Of a stretch of DNA of 19,504 nucleotides, positions 7,333 through 14,206 are shown piece by piece. How positions within the stretch are numbered: position 1 is the first letter of the stretch; each line of letters starts with the position of its first letter. The notes below the pieces were generated by a model. That model saw only the letters and a list, made by a program, of their open reading frames with translations, searched no databases and was not told where the DNA came from. The position numbers and the translations under genes were made by a program. The stretch covers positions 1 to 19,504 of the forward strand of contig CALVPU010000193.1 of the NCBI GenBank assembly GCA_944353735.1, in the 5' to 3' direction. This DNA comes from an uncultured Eubacteriales bacterium. Lineage in GTDB: Bacteria > Bacillota > Clostridia > Christensenellales > Aristaeellaceae.

Positions 7333-8225
7333 TTCCCGCGGGTCTCGCGAAGCATCCGATCCAGCAGCCCGGCGGCATCGTAGATGAGGCGCTCGCAGGG
7401 GCGGCTCTGATAGTACGCCTCGGTGCGCTCGGCGGGCACATGACCGCTGCCCGCCTGATCGCCGAGCAGGTCGCGGCACAACAGCGAGCCGTTGTGCGCG
7501 CGGAAGCGGTTCGCCAGCTGCTGCACGCGCGCGTAGTGCAGCGCCTTCGCGCCGCGGTCGGTGGGATCGAGCGGCGCCCGCAGCGCGCCCAGCGCCATCA
7601 GCGCCCCGGACAGCGCCCCGCAGACCTCGCGCAGCCGCCCCATGCCGCCGCCGAACGACGCCGACAGCCGAATCGCCAGCGCTTCGTCCAGCCCCGTCAG
7701 GTCGCAGTACGCCACAAAGACCGACTGCGCGCAGTTGCAGCCTTCGCGAAACAGCCGCGCCGCGCGCTCCGCGTGACTCTCCACGCCGCCGGTGCGGCGC
7801 AGTTCCGCGATCATCACGCGCATGCCGTCTACTTCGCGCGCGGCGGAAAAGCCCATCTCCTCGTACAGCACCTGTCCGGCGCGATCCGCTCGCACGGCCA
7901 GTGACGCGCGCCGGTAGCCGCGCTCGCGCAGCGCGTCCAACATCGCGCGCAGCAGCGCGCGCTCGATGTCCGGCGCGGATGCGGTGAGCGCCAGCGCCGG
8001 CGTCTCGCTCTCGGCAGAGCCGGCGCCGCGCGGTCGACGCGCCCACACGGCGCCGACAACCCTGCCGTCCGATTCCGCGCACAGCGCGAGGTCGCCGGGC
8101 AAATCACCGAAGCCGGCGAGCTGCGCGCGCAGGCGCTCAAGCGATGGTCCAGAAACGTCCCTGAAAAGCGCTTCGCCCAGCAGGGCGCATTCTTCCGGCT
8201 GCACGGCGCGGATGACGGCGTTCAT
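7329..8225 (-). CDS. Fusion of GNAT-like acetyltransferase and C_GCAxxG_C_C redox-type domain
   Basis: 298 residues in two parts. Residues 1-145 resemble a GNAT domain: a beta strand GRVVGAVWARR, a helix before RERGYRRASLAVRAD and the LYEEMGF signature (120-126). The acetyl-CoA loop is degenerate (no RxxGxG/A). Residues 150-298 match the C_GCAxxG_C_C family, with EGCNCAQS (161-168), Cys174, ASFGGGMGR, VCGALSGA (Cys202), Cys250 and Cys277. That family is a presumed metal- or redox-active protein of unknown role. The ATG at 8225 is preferred over one at 8249 because it overlaps the mnmA stop (ATGA) and has GGAAGG before it. Both domains are clear; the joint function is not known. Confidence 0.88.
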   Translation of the reverse strand: MNAVIRAVQPEECALLGEALFRDVSGPSLERLRAQLAGFGDLPGDLALCAESDGRVVGAVWARRPRGAGSAESETPALALTASAPDIERALLRAMLDALRERGYRRASLAVRADRAGQVLYEEMGFSAAREVDGMRVMIAELRRTGGVESHAERAARLFREGCNCAQSVFVAYCDLTGLDEALAIRLSASFGGGMGRLREVCGALSGALMALGALRAPLDPTDRGAKALHYARVQQLANRFRAHNGSLLCRDLLGDQAGSGHVPAERTEAYYQSRPCERLIYDAAGLLDRMLRETRGN

Positions 8226-9280
8226 GCGCGATCCTTCCCTTCTGTCCATTCTTCAGGCTGTCCTTCCTCCGATTCACGCGCGATCCAGCCGCCGCCGACG
8301 AGCCGTTCGCCCTGATAGAACGCCGCCGCCTGCCCGGGCGCCGGCGCGCGCACGGGCGAATCGGCGACGACCGACGCGCCGTCCGCGTCGGGCAAGACGG
8401 TGCAATCGGGATTTTCCCACTTCGTATGGCGCACGCGCACGGAACAGCGCAGCGGCGCGACCGGCGGGTCGATCAGCCAACTCAGGTCGTGCACGCGGAA
8501 CCGCGTTCGGAACAAATCCTCCCACAGCGCCGCGACGAGCGCGTTCTTCTCCGGCGCGATGGCGGCGACATACAGCTTTCGCCCGTCATAAAGGCCCGGC
8601 AGCCGCTGTCCGACGGTCCAGCGGTGAACGCCCTCGTGCCGCCCGACGGTTTCGCCGCGAAACAGCACTCGTCCCGGTCCGGGCACCGCGCCTCGGCGAG
8701 CGAGCCAGCCGGCGTAGTCGCGGTCGGGAATGAAGCAGATCTCCATGCTGTCCGGCTTGCGCGCGACGGGAAGGTCGAACTCGGCGGCGAGCGCGCGTAC
8801 GCGCGCCTTTTCCATTCCGCCCAGCGGCAGCAGCAGCCGGCGCGCCTGTTCGCGCGTCAGGCGGCAGAGCATGTAGCTCTGGTCGTTGGCGGGCTCGCCG
8901 CGAAACAGCATGCCGTCCTTCGCGCGCGCGTAGTGTCCCGTGGCGATAAACGCCGCGCCGCGCGCGTCGGCGTCGTCGCAGAGGGCGCGAAACTTGACCT
9001 TCGGGTTGCAGAGAATGCAGGGATTGGGCGTCTCGCCGCGCAGGTACGCTTTGGCAAACGGCTGGCAGACCTGCGCCTCGAGCGCCTCGCGGATGTCGCA
9101 CACGCGCAGGTCGACGCCGAGAAACGCCGCCGTCGCCTCGGCGTCAGCGCGGGCGGACGGGTCGCCGGCATCGAGGTAGAGCCCGAGCACCTCATAGCCG
9201 TCGCGCTGCAGCAGCCGGGCGGCGACCGCGGAGTCCACGCCGCCGGACAGCCCCAGCACGACGCGGCGATCAGATTTCAT
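8222..9280 (-). CDS. mnmA: tRNA-specific 2-thiouridylase
   Basis: Puts sulfur on U34 of tRNAs for Lys, Glu and Gln, using a persulfide carried by IscS-type desulfurases. It has 352 residues. Seen: PP-loop motif SGGVDS (12-17), PNPCILC with catalytic-type Cys88 and nearby Cys91, the tRNA-contact region NDQSYML, MEICFIPD with the second catalytic Cys182, and the C-terminal beta-barrel part. The ATG at 9280 is chosen over 9331 because GGAGG lies just upstream and the family begins MKxxRVVxGLSGG. It overlaps the preceding kinase-like gene by 11 bases. Very sure. Confidence 0.95.
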   Translation of the reverse strand: MKSDRRVVLGLSGGVDSAVAARLLQRDGYEVLGLYLDAGDPSARADAEATAAFLGVDLRVCDIREALEAQVCQPFAKAYLRGETPNPCILCNPKVKFRALCDDADARGAAFIATGHYARAKDGMLFRGEPANDQSYMLCRLTREQARRLLLPLGGMEKARVRALAAEFDLPVARKPDSMEICFIPDRDYAGWLARRGAVPGPGRVLFRGETVGRHEGVHRWTVGQRLPGLYDGRKLYVAAIAPEKNALVAALWEDLFRTRFRVHDLSWLIDPPVAPLRCSVRVRHTKWENPDCTVLPDADGASVVADSPVRAPAPGQAAAFYQGERLVGGGWIARESEEGQPEEWTEGKDRA

Positions 9281-9884
9281 GGCCTTCGCCTCCACTTCTT
9301 TCGTCCTCTGGCTGCCGCCAGGGCATTTCAATCAGCTGCGCGGCGAGCGCTTCAACGGATGGCGGCGCGCCGGATGTGTCGACGCGGAAGGTCGGCACGT
9401 CGAGCTGCGGCGGCATGTACGGCGGCATCTCGACCGCCTCGCCCCGCAGCGCGCGCTCGACGCCGGGATCGCCATGGAAGTAGCATCGCGCCGGATCGCT
9501 GCCGCCGCGCCGCAGGTAGCGCGCGAACGCCGTTTCGTCGCCGGCATCGCAGAGCACAAAGGCGATCCGTGCCCTTCCCCGCAGCGGCGCGAGGCGCTCG
9601 TTCCATATGCCGTGCTGGAACGCCGCCTCGGCGACCAGCGACGCGCCGCCATCCAGCATGCGCGCGATGAGGTCGAAAAACAGGTCGGTCACCGCGGCGT
9701 TCGCCTGCGGCAGCGCAGCGCAGGGAACCTGTTGGGTGGCAACATAGCCCTCCTTGAGCGCGTCGCGGGACACAAGCGGCAGGTGCGCGCAGCGCGCGAG
9801 CGCCTCGGCAAGCGTCGTCTTGCCAGAACCTGGCCTGCCGGTGACGAGGATCAGCCGCGGCAGGCGTTTCGTTTCACAGTTCAA
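9270..9884 (-). CDS. P-loop ATP-binding protein, small-kinase-like
   Basis: About 204 residues if started at the TTG at 9884. It begins with LPRLILVTGRPGSGKTTLAEAL, a Walker A P-loop (GRPGSGKT, 16-23). It then shows RDALKEGY, a strand ASLVAEAAFQHGIW with an acidic residue in the usual Walker B place, and RARIAFVLCDAG. This pattern recalls AAA-33/zeta-toxin/shikimate-kinase-like small kinases, but no substrate motif was recognised. The start is uncertain: TTG at 9884 has GGAGG 12 bases upstream, while an ATG at 9950 would overlap the previous gene by 77 bases. It overlaps mnmA downstream, implying translational coupling. Confidence 0.82.
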   Translation of the reverse strand: MNCETKRLPRLILVTGRPGSGKTTLAEALARCAHLPLVSRDALKEGYVATQQVPCAALPQANAAVTDLFFDLIARMLDGGASLVAEAAFQHGIWNERLAPLRGRARIAFVLCDAGDETAFARYLRRGGSDPARCYFHGDPGVERALRGEAVEMPPYMPPQLDVPTFRVDTSGAPPSVEALAAQLIEMPWRQPEDERSGGEGHEI

Positions 9885-10353
9885 AGCGGTATTGCGCCTC
9901 CAGTTCCATCCAACGTTTGAGAAACGCCTCGCCTTCCGGGTCCTCCGCAATGATGCGCACGGCGCGGCGCACCGCGCGCACGAACTCGGGATCCAGCCCG
10001 CGCCTGCCGCTGCGCGCCAGCGGGCACATCGCCCGCGCGCGGGCGTCCATGCGCACCGTCCAGCCCTTCTCGCCGCGCACGGGCGTCAGCGGAAAGATTC
10101 GGCAGCCGAGCGGTCGGCGCTCGCGATCGCACCGCCCGTCGCACACGAGCATCGGCGCAAATTCCGCGGGCTGGATGCGCATCCAGTCCGCCTCCGCGAA
10201 CAGCGCCTCCTCTCCGGGAAACAGGTACACGCCGCCCTGTCCGTCCTCGTCCGGCTGGCAGCATGCCGCGCCGCAGAGCGCACCGCAGTCGCTCAGCATC
10301 GGCGTTCGCTCGCCAATGCAGCTGCGCGCGCGCAGGATGATCGTCGTATCCAT
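9874..10353 (-). CDS. YkgJ-type cysteine-cluster (zinc/iron-chelating) family protein
   Basis: 159 residues with a cysteine pattern typical of the YkgJ family: Cys12, Cys23, Cys27, the pair Cys31-Cys32, then Cys71, Cys75, Cys84 and Cys110, in contexts SDCGALCGAACC, CDGRC and GCRIFPL. Family members are thought to bind a metal, but no reaction is established. The start at 10353 is supported by a strong AGGAGG six bases upstream. Its 3' end overlaps the probable start of the P-loop gene. It heads a four-gene overlapping set with mnmA. Its promoter was not found; a REP-like element lies upstream. Confidence 0.87.
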   Translation of the reverse strand: MDTTIILRARSCIGERTPMLSDCGALCGAACCQPDEDGQGGVYLFPGEEALFAEADWMRIQPAEFAPMLVCDGRCDRERRPLGCRIFPLTPVRGEKGWTVRMDARARAMCPLARSGRRGLDPEFVRAVRRAVRIIAEDPEGEAFLKRWMELEAQYRFEL

Positions 10354-10391
10354 GGAACCTCCTGACATTGCATGCGCCGGAAAGGGAAACG

Positions 10392-10445
10392 TCAGGGGGA
10401 CGCTGTCCCCCTGAACCCCCTGCCAAAGGGGATGATCCCCTTTGG
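10392..10445. repeat. REP-like double palindrome
   Basis: Two near-perfect palindromes in tandem: TCAGGGGGAC-GCT-GTCCCCCTGA (10392-10414) and CCAAAGGGGAT-G-ATCCCCTTTGG (10423-10445). Neither has a T run, so these are not ordinary terminators. From memory, similar 'CCAAAGGGG...CCCCTTTGG' pairs are common between genes in gut Clostridia; this was not checked by search. Confidence 0.75.
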
Positions 10446-10550
10446 AATCCTCGGCAAGTGTACAGATTTGGATCTGGGTGCTGCCGTGCCCGGCGGAGGG
10501 CCGGGCGCGGCTTCTGGCTTTGGCGGCGATTGGATGCCCGGAATGGGGAT

Positions 10551-11249
10551 TTACGGCGCGGCGCGGGAAGCGGTTGGCGCGGCGCAGAGGAAATCGAGCA
10601 CTGTCCGGTTGAACGCCTCGGGATTTTCCCGCGCGACGAAATGATCGCCGGGCAGGATGGCGAGCTGGCTGCCGGGAATTGCGCGGGCGATCTTCTCGGT
10701 ATGGCAGCGGCGGATCATGTCGCGGTCGCCGGCGACGACGAGCGTCGGCACGGTCAGCGCAGCGAGATCCTTGGAACGAATGTGCGGTTCGCGGACCATC
10801 AGCCCAAGCAGTTCGCATTTGTGCGCGGCGCGAGGATCGAATCTTGCGCGCGCCGCGCACAGCGCATAGTCGAGGACGATGGGCAGCTGCACGCGGAGCC
10901 GGACGCCGCCGGGATACAGGTTGCCGCCGTTGAGCACGAGCCGGACCACGCGCTCGGGGTGCCTGAGGGCGAACAGCAGGGCGATGTTCGCGCCATCGCT
11001 GAAGCCGAGCAGCTGAGCGCGCAGGATGCGCTGTTCGTCCATGAAGTTCGCCAAGTCATCGGCAAACTGCGACAGCGTAAACGGCGCGGTTCCGCGCGGC
11101 GAGGCGCCGTGACCGCGCGTGTCCAGCGCGATTGTGCGAAAGCGCGCGGCGAAGGGCGCCATCTGATGCTGGAAGTAACCGCAGTCTTCGCCGTTCCCGT
11201 GCAGCAAAATCAGCGCCTCGCCCGTGCCGCGCGCAATGAAGTGGAGCAT
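10551..11249 (-). CDS. Alpha/beta hydrolase-fold protein
   Basis: 232 residues of the esterase/lipase-like alpha/beta hydrolase superfamily. Seen: oxyanion-hole HGNG (17-20), TRGHGAS (44-50), nucleophile elbow GFSDGA with Ser84, the acid in VVAGDRD (Asp175 or Asp177) and the catalytic His203 in PGDHFV. The complete triad suggests an active enzyme, but the substrate is unknown. The ATG lies one base after the stop of the upstream DUF362 gene, so it is probably cotranscribed and coupled. No strong ribosome site of its own. Confidence 0.9.
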   Translation of the reverse strand: MLHFIARGTGEALILLHGNGEDCGYFQHQMAPFAARFRTIALDTRGHGASPRGTAPFTLSQFADDLANFMDEQRILRAQLLGFSDGANIALLFALRHPERVVRLVLNGGNLYPGGVRLRVQLPIVLDYALCAARARFDPRAAHKCELLGLMVREPHIRSKDLAALTVPTLVVAGDRDMIRRCHTEKIARAIPGSQLAILPGDHFVARENPEAFNRTVLDFLCAAPTASRAAP

Positions 11250-11250
11250 G

Positions 11251-12357
11251 TCAGACGATGGTAACCAGCTCGTAATCGCTCGATCCGAGGCCGATCTTCA
11301 CGCCCTGTTCGATGCCGGCTTCCCAGTTCGTGTCCGGATGCATGATGTGGAAGTGGTCGGCGCCGGGCGCGGGATGCTTTTCGCCGAGGAACGAATCGGC
11401 GATGGCGTGCTCGCGGTTGGCGGCGTCGGCACAGGCCTTGTCGATGGCGACGGGATCGAACGACGCAAACATGCCCACGTCCGGAATGACCGGTGCGTCG
11501 TTGAGGCCGTAGCAGTCGCAAAACGGCGAGACGTCGATCAGCAGCGAGATGTGGAAGCAGGGGCGGTCCTTGCAGACGGCAAGCGCGTATTCGCTGACCT
11601 TGCGCGCGAGGATCTCGCAGCCGTTTTCCGCGCCCGGGCGCATGGCCTTCGTCGGGCAGACGCCGATGCAGCGACCGCAGCCCTTGCACTTGTCGTAGTC
11701 CACATGGGCGCGGGTATCGACGGCAATCGCGCCGTGGGCGCAGTTTTCGGCGCAGACGCCGCAGGCGACACAGTCCTCGGCGTGCACGGCGGGCTTTTCG
11801 GTCTCGTGCATCTCCGCCTTGCCGCGCGTGGAGCCGCAGCCCATGCCGATGTTCTTCAGCGTGCCGCCGAAGCCGGTGCCCTCGTGGCCCTTGAAGTGGG
11901 TCAGCGAGATGAACACGTCGGCGTCCATCACGGCGCGGCCGATCTTCGCCGCGCGCACGTACTCGCCGTCGATCGGCACGAGCACGTCGTCGTCGCCCTT
12001 GAGGCCGTCGGCGATGATCGTCTGGCAGCCGAGGCAGAAGGGATTGTAGCCGTGCTGATAGGCGATGTCCAGATGGTCCAGCGCGTTCTTGCGCGCGCCG
12101 ACGTAGAGCGTCGAGCAGTCGGTGGCAAACGGCTTGCCGCCGAGCGACTTGACGAGATTGGCGATTGCGCGGGCGTAGTCGGGGCGCAGGAAGGCGAGGT
12201 TGCCTTCCTCGCCAAAGTGCACCTTGATGGCGGTGAACTTGTCCTTGAAGTCGATCTTCTCGATGCCGGCGGCGCGGCACAGCCGCACCAGCTTGTCGCA
12301 GAGGTTTTCGTCCCCCACCGTGCGCATGGTGGTAAAGTAGACCTTGGATTTGGGCAT
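11251..12357 (-). CDS. DUF362 domain protein with two 4Fe-4S clusters
   Basis: 368 residues. The DUF362 part covers both ends, and a ferredoxin-like insert carries two full cluster motifs: Cys196-x2-Cys199-x2-Cys202-x3-Cys206 and Cys224-x2-Cys227-x2-Cys230-x3-Cys234, the last followed by Pro. Such proteins are common in Clostridia and are annotated as putative iron-sulfur or (Fe-S)-binding proteins without a known reaction. The ATG at 12357 is preferred over one at 12393 because GGAGGAAAC precedes it. First gene of a minus-strand unit with the alpha/beta hydrolase. Family certain, function open. Confidence 0.92.
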   Translation of the reverse strand: MPKSKVYFTTMRTVGDENLCDKLVRLCRAAGIEKIDFKDKFTAIKVHFGEEGNLAFLRPDYARAIANLVKSLGGKPFATDCSTLYVGARKNALDHLDIAYQHGYNPFCLGCQTIIADGLKGDDDVLVPIDGEYVRAAKIGRAVMDADVFISLTHFKGHEGTGFGGTLKNIGMGCGSTRGKAEMHETEKPAVHAEDCVACGVCAENCAHGAIAVDTRAHVDYDKCKGCGRCIGVCPTKAMRPGAENGCEILARKVSEYALAVCKDRPCFHISLLIDVSPFCDCYGLNDAPVIPDVGMFASFDPVAIDKACADAANREHAIADSFLGEKHPAPGADHFHIMHPDTNWEAGIEQGVKIGLGSSDYELVTIV

Positions 12358-12420
12358 ATTCGTTTCCTCCCGATAGACGTTCGCTGCGTTCATGCGTGCA
12401 AATCAAAACTCCGACAGTTT

Positions 12421-12449
12421 ATCATAGCATATTTTTCCCCCGCGCGCAA
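12421..12449 (-). promoter_or_regulatory. Candidate sigma-A promoter of the DUF362 gene
   Basis: Minus strand: TTGCGC (12444-12449), 17-base spacer, TATGAT (12421-12426), about 55 bases upstream of the chosen start. Confidence 0.7.
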
Positions 12450-12493
12450 GCGCGTTCGCGCGGCGTTAGAATGCAATTTTACAAGGAATTCCC

Positions 12494-12522
12494 TTGCGCG
12501 GCGGAGGCAGACGTGATATAAT
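12494..12522 (+). promoter_or_regulatory. Sigma-A promoter of infC-rpmI-rplT
   Basis: TTGCGC (12494-12499), 17-base spacer, perfect TATAAT (12517-12522). The transcript would begin near 12530 and carry a leader of about 140 bases before infC. Confidence 0.82.
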
Positions 12523-12529
12523 CTTCGGT

Positions 12530-12643
12530 GAAGCAGAAGTGACCACTTCTCACCTTGCGTCGCAAGTTGCAATGGTTTTGAATAATGCCGGCCCGAGCGG
12601 GGCAGGTGTGGAGTGGCGCGGAAGCGCTACTCTTTTTTCTTTG
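12530..12643 (+). ncRNA. L20-type leader with transcription attenuator
   Basis: The leader starts with AGAAGTG/CACTTCT arms (12535-12550), then CTTGCG/CGCAAG (12554-12566). It ends in a strong intrinsic terminator GAGTGGCGC-GGAA-GCGCTACTC (12611-12632) followed by a T-rich run (12633-12642), all before the infC ribosome site. In B. subtilis the infC operon leader is controlled by ribosomal protein L20 through premature termination. The position and layout here fit that, but the L20 site itself was not mapped. Confidence 0.78.
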
Positions 12644-12671
12644 GCGAATTGCATTGAGGAGGTGCATCGGT

Positions 12672-13187
12672 ATTAACGATCTCATGATTAACGAGGAGAT
12701 CCGCGATCGTGAAGTGCGCGTCGTAGATCGAAACGGCGAACAGCTGGGCATCATGCCCATCCGGCAGGCGCTGGAGATGGCTGAAGAGGCACAGCTTGAC
12801 TTGGTCAAGATTGCCCCGCAGGCGCGTCCCCCGGTCTGCAAGATCATGGACTACGGGAAGTATCGCTTCGAGCAGTCCAAGAAAGAGCGCGAATTCCGCA
12901 AAAATCAGAAGGTCATTACCGTTAAAGAGGTGCGCCTGTCCGCAACCATTGAGGACCACGACATTGATGTCAAGCTCAAGAACGCGATCAAGTTCCTGAA
13001 GGACGGCAACAAGGTCAAGGCTACGATTCGCTTCCGTGGTCGCCAGATCACGCACTCCGAGATCGGTCGTCAGGTGATGACCGAATTTGCGGAGCGGATT
13101 AAGGAGTATGGAACGGTCGACAAGGCGCCGCAGATCGAAGGGCGGAATATGTCGATGTTCATCAGCCCCAAACCCGGCGCCGACTGA
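12672..13187 (+). CDS. infC: Translation initiation factor IF-3, ATT start codon
   Basis: 171 residues. Binds the 30S subunit and checks start-codon choice. Seen: LINEEIRDREVR-type opening (here LMINEEIRDREVRVV), PPVCKIMDYGKYRFE, the linker helix rich in Lys and Glu, and RFRGRQITHSEIG in the C-terminal domain. The start is taken as ATT at 12672: AGGAGGT (12657-12663) lies 8 bases before it. The first downstream in-frame ATG (12684) is 20 bases from that site and would cut off residues normally present, and the upstream ATG at 12585 lies ahead of the attenuator. ATT starts for infC are known from E. coli, where they allow self-control. Confidence 0.96.
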   Translation: MNDLMINEEIRDREVRVVDRNGEQLGIMPIRQALEMAEEAQLDLVKIAPQARPPVCKIMDYGKYRFEQSKKEREFRKNQKVITVKEVRLSATIEDHDIDVKLKNAIKFLKDGNKVKATIRFRGRQITHSEIGRQVMTEFAERIKEYGTVDKAPQIEGRNMSMFISPKPGAD

Positions 13188-13222
13188 TCGGCGCGCACCG
13201 ATGACGAGAGGAGGAAATCCCA

Positions 13223-13420
13223 ATGCCCAAACAGAAAACGCACAAGGGCGCGGCGAAGCGCTTTGACTTTACCAAGAGCGGCAAGGCCAAGCACGCTCAG
13301 GCATTCCGCCGCCACATCCTGACCAAGAAGCCCACCAAGCGCACCCGCAATCTCCGCAAGGCCGCCTATCTGACCACGACGGAGAGCAAGACGATGAAGA
13401 AACTGCTGCCCTACAAGTAA
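13223..13420 (+). CDS. rpmI: 50S ribosomal protein L35
   Basis: 65 residues, strongly basic. It begins PKQKTHKGAAKRFDFTKSGK and ends in the MKKLLPY type of tail, which is the L35 family throughout. GAGGAGGAAAT precedes the ATG. Second gene of the infC-rpmI-rplT operon. Confidence 0.98.
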   Translation: MPKQKTHKGAAKRFDFTKSGKAKHAQAFRRHILTKKPTKRTRNLRKAAYLTTTESKTMKKLLPYK

Positions 13421-13435
13421 GGAGGCGAATCCAAG

Positions 13436-13795
13436 ATGGCAAGAGTCAAGCGTGCAGTCAACGCACAGAAGAAAAAGCGCAAGGTCATGAAGCTCGCGAA
13501 GGGTTACTTCGGAGCCAAGAGCAAGCAGTACCGCGCCGCCAGCGAGCAGGTTCGCCGCTCCCTGCGCTACGCCTATATCGGTCGCAAGCTGAGGAAGCGC
13601 GACTTCCGCAGCTTGTGGATCACCCGCATCAACGCCGCCGCCCGCCTCAACGGCATGAGCTACTCCAAGCTGATGAACGGCCTCAAGGTCGCCGGCGTCG
13701 ACATCAACCGCAAGATGCTCTCCGAGCTCGCCATCAACGATCCGTCCGCGTTCACCGCGCTGGCGGACAAGGCGAAGGAAGCGCTGAACACGTAA
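13436..13795 (+). CDS. rplT: 50S ribosomal protein L20
   Basis: 119 residues, the family length. ARVKRAV at the N-terminus, the long basic helix with KLAKGYFGAKSKQYR, and RDFRSLWITRINAAARLNGMSYS are diagnostic. TAAGGAGGCG at the rpmI stop gives its ribosome site. L20 helps build the 50S subunit and in Firmicutes represses its own operon via the leader upstream of infC. Confidence 0.98.
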   Translation: MARVKRAVNAQKKKRKVMKLAKGYFGAKSKQYRAASEQVRRSLRYAYIGRKLRKRDFRSLWITRINAAARLNGMSYSKLMNGLKVAGVDINRKMLSELAINDPSAFTALADKAKEALNT

Positions 13796-13804
13796 GCGCA
13801 TCCC

Positions 13805-13838
13805 AAAACGCCCCGCGCAATCGCGCCGGGGCGTTTTT
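13805..13838 (+). terminator. Rho-independent terminator of infC-rpmI-rplT
   Basis: AAAACGCCCCG (13805-13815) pairs with CGGGGCGTTTTT (13827-13838) around a short loop that can itself pair (GCGC). The T run ends the stem. Confidence 0.93.
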
Positions 13839-13865
13839 CAGGATGTTGACAAAGTTAACAGACTG

Positions 13866-14116
13866 TCAGAGCGTTGAGAAAGCCTGCAAGCCAAGGAAAC
13901 AAACTTGCATCCAAGGGAACTTACATAGACGTAAGTGACCGCAGGATGCAAGTGCGCTGACAAGGAAATTTTGCCAGTGGCAAATTTGTCGCCAAGGGTG
14001 ACTGGATTTGACGATCCCGAAGGGCTCGGCAAATCCACCGCAGGAAGCGAAAATTGCCTCCGACTTCTTTCTTATTTGGGCAATTTTAGCGGTTGTAGGC
14101 TTTGTCAGCGCTCTGA
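13866..14116. other. 251-base highly structured element: MITE-like repeat or non-coding RNA
   Basis: The ends form an imperfect inverted repeat of about 26 bases (13866-13892 with 14091-14116; 3 mismatches and one extra base). Inside are four separate hairpins: 13903-13953 (10-base perfect outer stem, with a second stem ACTTAC/GTAAGT inside), 13959-13990, 14003-14037 and 14047-14090. CAAGG occurs four times (13892, 13912, 13961, 13993), close to the first three hairpins, and ACCGCAGGA twice (13938, 14037). There is no promoter I trust and no obvious target-site duplication. The open frames across it are short and unlike known proteins. I do not recognise it as a named RNA or transposon family. 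Confidence 0.7.
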
Positions 14117-14171
14117 AAGCGCCCCGCGCAATCTATTCGGGGGTCATAAGAAAGTAATCTCACATTTCTCA

Positions 14172-14206
14172 CAGGAACGGCATGGCTCTGGTCATGCCGT
14201 TTCCTG
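14172..14206 (-). terminator. Hairpin over the recombinase stop codon
   Basis: CAGGAACGGCATG (14172-14184) pairs with CATGCCGTTTCCTG (14193-14206), with one unpaired base. The recombinase TGA (14192-14194) is at the edge of the stem. There is no T run on the minus strand, so this may be a 3'-end stabiliser or a recombination-site arm rather than a true terminator. Confidence 0.5.

Noticed and set aside
7260..8082. Long minus-strand frame running into the acetyltransferase from the GNAT fusion region
   Set aside because: Its upstream part is out of frame with the fusion protein. The acetyltransferase has its own start at 7251 and its own promoter at 7304-7332.
11224..12516. 430-residue plus-strand frame opposite the DUF362 gene
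   Set aside because: Antisense shadow; the minus-strand gene has two complete Fe-S cluster motifs.
13838..14038. 66-residue minus-strand frame inside the structured element
   Set aside because: No ribosome site or family; it follows the hairpins and is better explained as a chance frame.
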